Below are positions 24,110 to 36,971 of a stretch of 64,000 nt of DNA, piece after piece. Position numbers and translations under genes: made by a program. The notes under the pieces are model-generated. The model was not told the origin of the DNA. It saw nothing but the letters and a program-made list of their open reading frames with translations, and did not search any database. This DNA comes from Hyalella azteca (Eukaryota > Arthropoda > Malacostraca > Amphipoda > Hyalellidae): the NCBI RefSeq assembly GCF_000764305.2, contig NW_025936571.1, forward strand, positions 62,001 through 126,000, given 5' to 3'. How positions within the stretch are numbered: position 1 is the stretch's first letter; each line of letters opens with the position of its first letter.

Positions 24110-24870
24110 TAAATGTCAGTTGGTTCCCTGAACGCTCGCGGTATAATGACGAGAAGACAAGCACCCAGTTGTTCTACCAACGTGGAACAATGACCAACGA
24201 TGGCGTAGAAGAAGAGTTCCTGCATCGAACACATTTGAATCTATTGCCCACCGCAGCACTGTGCCGCGCAGGCCGAACGATACGTCAAGTCGATGCAATA
24301 AAGTGGCGTGGTCGACCGTGTCAAACGCTACCGACGCTCAAGCAAAGCCAGTGCCGCAATGTCGCCGCGGTCAATTATTGCTCGCGCAATATCTGAAAGA
24401 ACTTTCAGCATAGCGGTTTCCGTCGAGTGGAGATGGCGGTATGCAGACTGGAGGCGAGACTTGATATCGGACTGCTGATGATGGTTGTTCAGTTGTCGGG
24501 CCTCACAGCGTTCCAGGAACTTCCGCTAAATCGGCAGGTTGGAGATTGGTCGATATGATTTGGGATCGGAAGCGTTTGCTAAGAACGGGGTTTTGGTCGA
24601 GGTAGGGACTTGATCTTCGATGTGACGTTATGCTCTAGGAGCTTATAGCACATCAGGCCATGAAGATGGGTTGTAGTTGGCTGCCTGACCACAGTCTTCC
24701 TTCTATCGGCTGCACCAGGACGTGCGTGCAAATGCCAGGGACGTCTGCTGTGGACAGCGACTTGTTGAATAGAGTCGTCAGTGCATATGTACCAGTTCAG
24801 CGGCCGTTTCTCTGATAAGTCGACATTGGATTTTCTCCGGACCAGCGGCTATACCGGGGTTTCGGCTGGA
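24110..24870 (-). pseudogene. Degenerate non-LTR reverse transcriptase
   Basis: Read on the minus strand in shifting frames, the segment shows the order expected of a LINE reverse transcriptase: a degraded NLP...LER-like stretch, QLNNHHQQSDIKSRLQSAYR, STETAMLKVLSDIARA, then GDIAALAL (motif A region), and LHRLDVSFGLRGTVLRW. Frames are interrupted several times and the YADD motif was not found. The wording resembles CR1/L2-type reverse transcriptases but is a different family from the LINE at 38979-44102. The sequence to ~25100 may belong to the same element. Confidence 0.72.
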
Positions 24871-26420
24871 AAGGAAAAGAGTTAACTGATTTTAGCGGTG
24901 GACACAGGGGTATCTGAAAAGTTGGACGTGCGGGCTATAAGCCAAAGATTGCACGTGGGAGAGTTCTCCTCTGGTGAAGGCAATGCAAAATTAGTCGGTG
25001 AGGATGCTTGCCTTCGCCCTGCTGCCGCTGAACGTAATGAAGTCGCGTCTAAATCAGCGGGGCGACATTCATCGTACCGCATAGCTCGCACCTAATAAGA
25101 CCCTAGGGTTATTTGGAAGAGGATATCCTTTTCCATGTCTTCTTCTTGTACGTCCTCTTCCACAAAGCGCTTAATGTACTGCTGTTAGCACTGTCTGTTT
25201 GAATGTCGTGCTTCTTTATTCAATTCTTTGCAGCGAACTCAACCGTACTCCCAGTTGACAGACATCGCCTTCCTCCAAGCCCTCTTCTTACATCTCAATA
25301 ATACCTTCTTTTGGGTGTTCTATCATTGTGGGTTTATTGGTGGGCGATCAGCTGTAGACTAATACTATGAATTCGATAAAATGGTAGTAAATTACCCTGG
25401 TTTAGAATCTCAACAATGCATCGTGTTTATATCCATCATTCCGTCGAAAAATATTGTGTGGTTACTAAAAATTATAAATCATATAAGGAACAAACTTTTT
25501 AAAGCCTAATGAGCCCACTCATCAAGGAGCAAGACTTACAGTTATTGTTGGTGCATCCACGCGTGATGCATACTTGAATCATGACGTTCAAGTTTTTTCT
25601 GTAAGATAAGATAGCTGCGAGTTACAGACGATCTGAATTAATTATTAGTTCAACCCAAGCAAATGACCTTCGATACATTTTGGTTATTCTCTGCAATGAT
25701 GCAAAAAATTCACCCATGAATGGATATTTTCAAAATAATATAACTCGCCCGAGTTATCTATGAATATTCTTGGCCAGTTCGTGACTTTGATCCAAAACAA
25801 TTTACTCCGCATAGGATTATAATGCGCTGTAATCATTAAGAGTTGCATTCCGATCCTTTTCATTATAATTTTACACAATATATCGAATCATTATTTTCTT
25901 GCTCCATGTATGTGTTTCGGTGGAAGTCATGCAACTTTTCATTTTCCGACGACTGTCATTTGACTCAGTTATGGGAACATTTTTATCAGGTGCACTTAGT
26001 TGACAGGTTTTGTGGGCATATAAGGTAATGCCCAACAACCTTGGAGATCTCCACGCCAATCACATCGTTGTTATCATGAATGACCTTTATAGTGCACCTA
26101 TAATTCTCCCTATGCCACATTGAGCGTCTGAAGAACGTTGTCAGATGAACTGCGAGAGTCGGCAAAGCAGGTAAGGCTGGTAATTTCTGAAGCACATGAT
26201 TTATCTCAATTATCATATTTTTCTAAGTGTGTCAGAATATCTTGTTTCATGACGATCGCTATCGGATGTCGAAGTCAAGCAGAAGTTTGTTTTTTTAATG
26301 AACATATTTTTTCACAAGAAATTGGGCCGGTCACATGAACGTTTAATCTGTCAGTAACACTTATACAAGATCACCTATACATTCCCAAGATGTGTATAGC
26401 CCAAGTGGAAGTGGAATATT

Positions 26421-27358
26421 AAGGGGACCGACCTCCTCATACGAAAACTTCTACAGTTATTATCCGATTGTCATGAAACTTCACATACATACGTAAAATG
26501 TAAAAAAAAAAACATTTTGCTCCAATGAATTTTTCGAAAAAATTGATAGAAAACGTGAAATTCATAGAAAACATGGTCCGTTTGCCCCATGTTACCCTAC
26601 TATGGACAGTTAAACTTTACGTTAATAAAACCTACTAGTTCTATAGCTTAAGCGTCATAGCTAGTTTTTTTAGTATAACTTCTTAATTATCTCAGTATAA
26701 TAATTTCTCATTTTTATTTTATGTCCAAAATAAGTAAAAAAAATTGTGCAAGCTGAAATAAAAAAGGTTTTTCAATCACATTCATCATTCATATGTCTGA
26801 TATTTTATCTTTTTGTCTACACAGCTGACGTTCTCTTATTTAATCTTAGAAATAGTTTTCCAAAGCTGACCTTCATAATTAATGATTTTCTGAGCATAAT
26901 GACTTGTTCCCTACTAATTTTACATCAGACAAATACATTTATGCCAAATTTTATCCGTAGAAGAAGAAAAAAAGAAACGCTGAGAATTCATCGGACTTTA
27001 AAAAGCATAAAATTATCGATAAAATGGTATTTTTATTACAAAATATTGCAATATTTCTTAATTTATATAATTTAGCTCATAATATAGATATAATTTTATT
27101 TATTAGCTAAAAAATTGGTTTTTGGCAACAAAACTGTTCCAGTCTACTAATTCAAACCGCTGCATATCAACATATAGTTTACTTTGGCGGCCATTTTGAA
27201 AATCACTGATTTGAAGCCTTTCCACCAATTATATTTCAGAGGATTTTTTATATGTCTTTTCTGAGGCCTTTCTCCATGTTATAGTGATGGATAAAATTCT
27301 TTTGTAATTTGTTCTAGGTTGACCCCTTTTTTCGCTAGGTTTCCTGGACTATAATTTG
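26421..27358. other. Unit-1-specific block
   Basis: Homology between the two units breaks at ggaatattaa (26420) and resumes at gcgtctgctg (27359), whereas unit 2 has a different ~143-bp sequence here. The block starts aaggggaccgacc and near 27333 carries the inverse-like ggttgaccccttt, weakly suggesting terminal inverted repeats of a non-autonomous DNA element. The open frame 26746-27075 is hydrophobic and Lys-rich without a recognisable domain. Confidence 0.4.
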
Positions 27359-27861
27359 ACTGCGTCTGCTGCGAACTCAAACAGTGCCAATCTTCGAGTA
27401 CTTCCAAGAAATTAAATGAACGTTATTTAATTTCAGGTCTTACAACAGTAAGCTAGATGACTCGTTGAATTGAAATTGTTTTTAACTTACACCTCCGTTT
27501 GAATGCCCAAGTTGGTGCACAAATAGTTTCCGATGAGCTCCGCTGGGTCTGAGGCTTCTTTATCTAATTTCAAGTGCTATCTTCATTGCAGGTTTCAGCT
27601 GCTTTATAAACATATTCATGTTATAAAATCAAGAAGACCATACAATGTTTTCCACGTGCGGTGATATCTTGGCTTTCACTTTTAGTTTAAAAATTTTGAG
27701 CTGGCTTGTACCCAGAGGGCATATTCCACCTAAATTAAATTTTCAGATGTATTCTGTTTTTACATCGGGAAAAATGCCAATAATTTTATGACAGTTAAAT
27801 CAGAATAAACTATTTCCTCAGGCTGCATTTGGACAACTCACTGCGCATCGGATGAAGCATA

Positions 27862-29430
27862 ATGGCCGGTGCGCCACTCAACGTTAACACGAAGGCTCAC
27901 AACCTCGTCACTGAAGAACGCGTCAAAGCTGCACTTCGGGAAGACAAAGGCCCTAACGCCAGATACAAATCCTTTGAAATAATCGACTTCTGCTCTAAAG
28001 GAGATAACTACGCTTGCTTTGTTACGAGCGTGAAAGTCTTCTACACTCATGGAGGGGAAGAATCGTCAGTGACGTACGTGGTCAAAATCAACCCAGGCAA
28101 CGAAACGGAAGGGTTTGAATTCTTCGCAGAACTTGCTTTCAGAAAAGAGGGTAAATTCTACTACGAGCTTGCTCCTGCATTGAACAACATTTTGCTGGAA
28201 CTGAAAATGCCGCGTTTAAAATTTGCAGCATGCTATCACGCATTCTTTGAGCCTAAAAAAGAGATAATTTTCCTCGAGGACAAGAGAAAAGACAATTTCA
28301 AGATGGCGGACCGCATGGTTGGTCTCGACGAAAAGCACGTTTATCTTGTCGTAAAAGAGTTAGCACGCCTGCATGCCGCCTCCATCTTGCTCGAGGAGAG
28401 CCTTGGCTACGAACAGTTCCAAGAGAAGTATCCGTACTTGGAAGATTGCTTTACCAGCGAGTCTGCAATAAAAAAAGCTCCATTATTCAAAGAAGCTTTC
28501 CCCAGCTACCTGCAGAACGCGGCTGATATAACCGATCAGCTGAGAAACTACGACAACGTTTCTGCTGCGCTACGTAAACTAGCGCCTGACTCCTTCGGTC
28601 TTCTCAAGAAAGTCGTGGAAGACTGCGACCCTCGGTTCCGTGCGGTGAACCATGGCGATTGCTGGAACAACAATCTTCTGTTCAAGTGAGTTCCCCTTTT
28701 TTTCGTCCTATTCAGTAATTTTATCGTATGGGGTACATGCTTTGATGAAAGATCTGCTCTGAATTATTAATGAATCGAATAATAAATTTCCCTTATTGAG
28801 GTACACAAAATAAATGTTGGTCCATTTTATTTATATTACTCAATATTTATACCACGGAAAACGTTAAAATTAGCTTATATTCAAAATATGACCGTTTTAA
28901 ATTGAATAATTCAAATCTTAAAAACACATGAAGTTATCAGAAATTTACATTAAAACATTTTACATTTCAGGTACAAAGATGGCGAAGTCGTAGACGTTTG
29001 CCTCCTGGACCTCCAAATCAACCGCCACGCTTCGCTTGCGCTCGATTTAAACTACTTTTTCTTCACGAGCCTGAACGGCGACACGAGGAGGAAAGGCCTG
29101 ACTGCCTTCCTAACCTCCTACTACGACTCCTTCAAGGAGGTCTTCAGTGCCGCCGACAAGCCCATGAAGTTCACCTTTGAGGAGCTCGTCGCAGAGTACC
29201 GCAACAAACACATGTTTGGACTACTCATGGCACTCATGGTCGTGCCTATCGTGATTATGAATCCTAAGGACGCTCCTGATTTTAGTGAAATGGGCGATGG
29301 CGACATTCAGGAGGCGATGAAAGAGTTTCAGCAAAAAGTGCTCAAAATGGTTGACACAAATCCCTTGCTTAAACCTAGATTTCTTGACATGTTCAATGAG
29401 ATGATAGAACATAGAGTTCTTGACGCGTAG
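27862..29430 (+). CDS. EcKinase-like protein, copy D (intact)
   Basis: 427-residue EcKinase-like protein. Exon 1 is 27862-28685, the intron is 28686-28970 (gtgagt...tttcag, phase 2, 285 bp), and exon 2 is 28971-29430. A 5'UTR acceptor (tttcctcag before 27822) lies 40 nt upstream of the Met and is shared with copy E; the first bases after it (GCTGC) are also those of copy B. Seen: nucleotide loop KGDNYACF, lysine in YVVKI, helix-C context KEGKFYYEL, catalytic loop HGDCWNNNLLF, and LLDLQINRHASL after the splice. No lesions are seen. It is the sister of copy E by segmental duplication and shares the first ~230 nt of exon 2 with copy C at about 95% by eye. Confidence 0.92.
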
Positions 29431-30747
29431 TGGACGGAACACAGTTTTCAAACAATGAAATTTTAAATTTTTTTAATTCAGTGACGCTTTTTCTTCTTAA
29501 AAAAGTGTCATGTGTCGCTTTATCTCGAAATGAAAGTACTAGTAATTACTGTACATGTAATTCATGTTCTATATCACGTACACGTGTTTACTTTGACCTG
29601 CTGGAGCTAATTTGCTGATATTCTGTGAGATATCTTATCGTGGATGCCCACCAACCGCATCATAGATACGGCCAGAGCCACAGACACGACGCGGGCATTG
29701 TAAGCTTTTTAATCGCCACCCGATATTTTGTTGGCTTTCTGATTCAAAGCGATCGTAGGTCTCTGAAATTGCATATAAGGATTGATTTCTACTTTTGATT
29801 GAGGGTTCGGGAAAGAGATTGAAAACATCCGAGTCATTTTGCGTAAGATATGGATAGTAATATGGAACTTCATGTATGTAATAGATTGAATTTTGCTCTA
29901 GAAGGATGCTAAGAAAGGGGATGGGGAGAGTATCATGAAACGTCTTTTATTGTCGATATTCAATTCCCGCATGTACACTGATACACACAAATAGCGAAGT
30001 GTCGGCAATGAACAGTTGTTCTCGATCATCTTAGGACTGATCAATAATCAGCTTCAAACATATTTGATTCAAGGTGAAAGATATGCACCGATGTTGGGTT
30101 TAATTCGGGTTTCTAGTCTCTGTAGGCTACTATGTCCTTGAATTCCCTACGCTATGCATCCTGCGCAGTATGCTGCTTGACATAGCGAACGCTCAGTTCC
30201 GTTACAGCTTTGACCTTGTAACTGCTCGCTGTAATATCCGTCCTTGCTCTAACACAATACTTGGTCTGAAGCCGCGGCAGTTACGATAAACATCGAACGT
30301 ACGGGTTTTAAATATGGGTATAGATTGAGTAATATCTTAACAGGCCATATATATGCAATTCGAGTAAATATATCAATATTATAATCATTTTTCAAATCCA
30401 ACTCTAGCAAGAACAAAAGTAGATTTATGAAATTTGTTTATATGAAATGGTATGGTTTCATTCGTATCTATTGCATAATCATCGATAGCTAAAGTTCAAA
30501 ATTTACTCAATTGTGATGACCTTTGCTTCAATATCAATGTTAATTATTTGTTTCTCTCAAGATCTTCAACTTGGGCCCTGGGAAATGAGCTGATATACCA
30601 AGTAAGAAATGTCTGTTAGAGTAATTTTTTATGTTGGCTTTCAAATTTGTTTAATGACTATTTTCTACTGACTGCGAGCCGGCAGAACCTTCAATATGAA
30701 AACCTTACAGCTCAGAAATTATCTCGACTCTAGTTATATTTTTACTA
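29431..30747. other. 3' flank of copy D, no gene recognised
   Basis: Homologous to the unit-2 flank, in two pieces (38544-38978 and 44103-45044). The junction gatagt|aatatgg at 29853-29865 is the empty site of the LINE inserted in unit 2. No gene was seen. Confidence 0.6.
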
Positions 30748-31483
30748 CAGGGTGATTCACGGAAACCATCTGTTGTGTATTTCGCACCAAGCAGCCCGAC
30801 GTTGTAGGAAAGTAGAAGAGAGTATTTCATATGAAAGGCAAGGTCATGAAGTTTCGTGTCCCGCCTAGTCAGTTGCGACTATGCATTGGACAAGTCAGTA
30901 GCGTGCGTTTGCTGTCGAAGCGTACATTTCTAATGGGCTTTCTACTATCGCTACTGAACGAGCATTCCGTTCTCGGTTCCGTATTCGTCTTTCAGGCCGG
31001 GTTCCTGATCGGAAATAAATTGTTAAGTGGGTGAACACATTTAGGGCAAGTTACCTTATATAAAGTGTTTACAATGGATGTCCAAGGACCCTAACTCATT
31101 TGAGTAACAACATACACCAAAGCTTCCCCAACATACCCGTCAATATGCTTCAGCGAGTTTAGGGGAACTTCAAAAATCGAATAACTGAATGCATTATTAA
31201 CAATGAAAGCCGTCATTTGATTGATGTCATGTTTAAAACTAAGTGATACAACAATTCGGATCATGTATTTTTAGCGTATTTTCTCATTTATGGAAAAAAT
31301 GCACTATTGTGCTCGCCATGTCCGTCTGTCTGTCCGTCCGTCCGTGACCTCAAGTTTTCGTCGACGGGAAAATGCGCTCTCTGTAACTCACTGCAGTGAG
31401 TACTGAGTTATATTGTAATGATATCTTTACAAGTTCTTTTTTTATTGAGCTTTCAAATCAGGAAGTTTCCAAGAATCGTCCTG
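30748..31483. mobile_element. Old TIR element (unit-1 copy)
   Basis: The left end cagggtgattcacggaaac and the right end gtttccaagaatcgtcctg are imperfect inverse copies. The homologous unit-2 element (45045-45688) has a better-preserved right end (gtttccttgaatcaccct). It contains an open frame at 30831-31034 (67 aa, starting MKGKVMKF) that is matched in length in unit 2. There is no transposase, so it is non-autonomous or a remnant. It predates the segmental duplication. A hairpin repeat (31269-31413) is inserted in this copy only. Confidence 0.55.
31269..31413 (+). repeat. Dispersed hairpin repeat, copy 4
   Basis: Same ~140-bp element in plus orientation. It interrupts unit-1 sequence that is continuous, without the repeat, in unit 2 (near 45590-45630), so it arrived after the segmental duplication or was removed from unit 2. 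Confidence 0.92.
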
Positions 31484-32148
31484 TGTATTTGATGATGAAT
31501 TTCAAGAAGGCTTGTTCTAATCACTTATTTAATTGATCAGAATGTACGATGACTGATTTGATGAATAGATTTTCTATTCGCTGTTCCATATTTTGCACAG
31601 GGATAAAAAGTATTCAAATTCGGTGTGTAAGGATAATCCTGGGATTGCTATTATGTTGGATTTCATCGCTATTCAGCAATATTTGCATCCACTGATTGAT
31701 ATGTAGAGCATGCATTTTCATAATAATATTAGCAATCATGGGGACTCTTTACGAATTATACAAATTTTGGTAAACGTAATTCAGTAATTTTATATGCACC
31801 TCACAAAACATGTTTAAAATTTGTCATTATTATACTAAGAAATGATTGTGACCAGCTTTGTATGCAGCGGGTCACGTCTTGCTTTTCAATACCTTAATTT
31901 GAGTTTGTGCGAGTGTGTTTTCATTTTGTATTGTTCAATTTAAATGCTTGTTAGCACTTTTGTGTTCGCCCGTCTAAGATATTACTTAACTGGCTTTACG
32001 CCAGTGGTTTGAAACCCGTAGGGTTATTGGCTCCAATTGAGCTTCGGAGTTAAGCCTTTTTTGTCATTTGCCTTAGGGCAGTGAATTAACTTGCATGCTT
32101 GCATGAGCTTAACTCTCTTCAAGTAAGAGCGAACACTCTTATTACTGT
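31484..32148. other. Intergenic, no gene recognised
   Basis: The first ~320 bp align to the unit-2 flank (45689-46020). The sequence 31980-32100 (ctggctttacgccagtgg and following) has no partner I could find. No gene was seen. Confidence 0.45.
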
Positions 32149-32307
32149 TTTTAGCGCATTTTCTCATTTATGGAAAAAATGCACTATTGTGCTCGCCATG
32201 CCCTTTTTTCCGTCTGTCTGTCTGTCCGTCCGTCTGTCCGTGACCTCAAGTTTTCGTAGACGAGAAAATGCGCTCTCTGTCACTCACTGCAGTGAGTACT
32301 GAGTTAT
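32149..32307 (+). repeat. Dispersed hairpin repeat, copy 5
   Basis: Fifth copy, plus orientation, with an expanded tccgtctgtctgtctgtccgt middle (~159 bp overall). The ends gcgcattttctc, gagaaaatgcgct and cactcactgcagtgagtactgagttat are intact. Confidence 0.92.
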
Positions 32308-33222
32308 GTTTTTTACTATTTTCTTTCTTATAGTTCTCTACATTTTGATTATCTAATTGAAAGTGTTATCATTATACTGATTTTACATGAATCATACTGA
32401 AATTCATTGCATTATACCTTGGATTCGTTATTTCTAGGCTTAAACTGTTTATCAGTCCCGTTCAGAAAAGGATCCACCCAACCTCATTTACTTTCAAATT
32501 GGACATCAGGCCTGCCGCTTCTATTTGTTAGAGCTGCTGCTCATCCTCAATTGTTAAGTTCTATTATCACCGGCAATTATATGAAGATAATTGGAGAAAG
32601 AGAGAGAGAGACGTTCAACCTGAAACAGTGACCCATTCATTTGAATTTCAATATTGTGTTCTCGATTTCTAGCTTTCGAACCAAAACTTATATCTGCGTT
32701 TTCTACTATATACAGTGAGTTTCACATCGTGCTTCTCGTTTCCTCTTGGCTTCGTTCTGCGAACCAATTCTTTTTACGGAACCGCTTCAATAAAAGTTTC
32801 AACGATTTCATTTTTCTTTGATTTCCATTTGCACCAAAATTCAATAATTAATTGTTCATGTTTAACATAGGAGACACTGGATTCTTTAGAAGTATTAATT
32901 GCCTTTAAAAAGTAATTTTTGAACGCGTATTATTTTTTGACTTTTATTAATAATTACGGAACAAGAAAAATAAATTAAATAGAAACACATTAATTGCAGT
33001 GCCAGTTACAATAAAACGTATTTGTGACTATAATCAATCATCATTTACAGATGAAAATTCATGAAAAACTATTATTAAATGTCTGTTGTTATAATAGTTA
33101 CCTTGATTACAGGATATATAACAAGTAAGATCTACCTCATTTAATCTACCAGCTCAGTGCAATCAAGCAATTAAAATATTGAAATTAAAAAACTCAACTG
33201 CAATAATTTGACACCAAATATA
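32308..33222. other. End of duplication unit 1, no gene
   Basis: 32800-33222 aligns with 49380-49664. Open frames here are short and without recognisable domains. Confidence 0.5.
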
Positions 33223-33305
33223 TAAGACGCCAGAGGTTGTTTATGGAAGATGACATCCATTTCTTGTTCGTCCTCTTCCACAGAGCGCTTGATGCACTGC
33301 TTATA

Positions 33306-33580
33306 GTATCCTTAGTATTCTTAGTATTTGTTTGGGACATAGCAGTCCCAGGCCACGATGGATCGCCGCCTCTGATTATCGTTCATCCGCCCTCATTTGG
33401 GCCACCTGATGCACGATGCTGTTGCTTGCTTCTCGCCACTGGTAGTGTTATCGCTAAGTGAACGTAGGTACCTACGCTCTATTTTCTTGTCTATGATTGG
33501 TGGATTTTGTTTGAGAGGCCGTCAATGACTGGCTGAACTTAGGATCTCTTAACTTTTTTTGAAAGTATAGGCCCACTGGT
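33306..33580. other. Unit-2-specific block with dispersed repeat
   Basis: Absent from unit 1, where tgctg|ttagcactg (25180-25195) is continuous. Its right half (33461-33575) is the reverse complement of the repeat at 15760-15960, so a non-autonomous element is likely. A possible short flank duplication (tatag) is too small to rely on. Confidence 0.55.
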
Positions 33581-34719
33581 ATAGCACTGTCTGTTGGGGT
33601 GCCGTGCTTCTTTTTTCAATTCTTCGCATCGCACTAAACCCTTATCCCAGTTGGTAGACTTCGCCTTTCTCCAGGCCCTCCTTTTATATCTCAACTATAG
33701 CTTCCTTTGGTTGCTTCATCCATGTGGATTTCTTGGTGAGCGTTCAGCTGAAGAGAATTAGATAAAACGATAGTAAATTACCCAGTTGAAGAATCTCAAA
33801 AAATTTTCGTGTTCACATCGTCGAATAATAGTGCCTGTTCACTAAAAATTATCCAGCAAATAAATCAAAAAACTTTTTTATCGTTAATGAGTCCACTCAA
33901 CAAGAAGCGAGACTTGCATTTTTTGTTAGTGTATCCACCCGTGATGCAAACAGTTGGATTATGACGTTCAAGTTTTTCTGCACGATAAGATAGCTGCGAT
34001 TTACAGTTGATCCGAATTAATTATTTGTTCAACCCAATCAAATGACCTTCAATACAATTTGGTTATTATCAGCAATGATGCCAAAAATTCTCAAATGAAT
34101 GCATATTTTCAAAAAATTCTTTTTCGCCCAAATTATATATGATTATTCGTGGCAGGTTGCTGTCTTTGTTCAAAACAATTTACTCGGCATAGAATTAGAA
34201 TGCGCTGTATTCATTATGAGCTGCATTCTGATCCTTTTCATTTCGTATTATTTTCACACGCTTTATCGAATAATTATTTTCTTGTTCCAATGTTTCCTCT
34301 TCCGACGATCGTCATTTGACATGTTATGAGAACATTACTATCATATTCCTTCGTTGACTGCTTGCGTGGGCATATAAGGTAATACGGCAAAGACCTTGGA
34401 TATCATCAAGCCAATCACAACGTTATCATGAATGTGCCACATCTTTATCTATACTACTCCCTGTGCCACATTGAGCGTCGAAAAAAGTTGTCAGTTGAGC
34501 TGCGAGTGTCGGCGCAGAGGGTAAGGCTGGTAATTTCTGAAACACATTATTGATCTAAATTGCCTTATTTTTGCATGATTAAATGTGTAAGAATATCGTG
34601 TTTGATGACGATTGCTATTGGATGTCGAAGTGCAGCAGAAGTTGGGGTTTTAATGAATATATTGGGCCGTTATCATAAATGTTAAATGTGTCAGTAATAC
34701 TTTTAAATGTACACCTGTA

Positions 34720-36331
<1,612 letters not shown>

Positions 36332-36971
36332 TACATTCCCTATGTGTGTAAGATTAGTGAAGTGGAATATTAAATTACCCACAAATAAATAAACTACTAT
36401 AAAGGTGCTTCATCGTTTTCGGATACTATTTCGTCAGAACATTTATAGATTTTTCTGAAGCATCTCCATTAACATCGTTGACACCGATCATACTCGTAGC
36501 TGTTCTTGCTGTCTCCTTTGAGAGCGTCTGCTGTGAACTCAAACAGTATCAATGTTCAAGCAGATCCAAGAAATTAGATAAACGTTATTTAATTTCAGGT
36601 CGTCCTCTTTCAGATATTGCATGGCAAGCCAGATGACACCTTGAATTGAAACTGTTCTAATTTGCACCTTTTAAATGCTATCCTGTATCCTCATTGCATT
36701 TTGCGGCTGCTTTATAAAGCTATTCATGTTATAAAATCAAGAAATTCATACATAGTTTACCACGTGAAATGATATCTTCGCTTTGAATTTTATTTTGAAA
36801 TTTTTTAGTTGGTTTGTTCCCAGAGGGTATATTTCACCGAAATTATTTTTTCATCTGTATTCTGTTTCCTCATCGGCAAAAATGTCAATGTGTTTTAATG
36901 AAAGTTAGATGAAAATAAACTATTTCCTCAGGCTGCATTTGGACAATTTACTGCGCATCGGATGAAGCATA
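36332..36971. other. 5' flank of copy E
   Basis: 36517-36971 aligns with the copy D flank. The conserved blocks gaactcaaacagt and aaacgttatttaatttcaggt may include an upstream 5'UTR exon. The final acceptor is tttcctcag before 36932, 40 nt upstream of the Met. Confidence 0.5.

Larger units (their letters stand above)
25107..33222. repeat. Tandem segmental duplication, unit 1
   Basis: Direct-orientation homology to 33235-49664. Landmarks: 25107-26420 against 33235-36372, the gene and flanks 27360-29870 against 36517-38978, 29860-31800 against 44103-46020, and 32800-33222 against 49380-49664. Unit 1 is about 8.1 kb. It lacks the Tc1-like, LINE and hAT insertions of unit 2 and so shows the ancestral arrangement. 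Confidence 0.88.

Noticed and set aside
26746..27075. 109-codon hydrophobic/Lys-rich frame in the unit-1-specific block
   Set aside because: AT-rich composition explains Phe/Ile/Lys content; no recognisable domain and no copy in unit 2.
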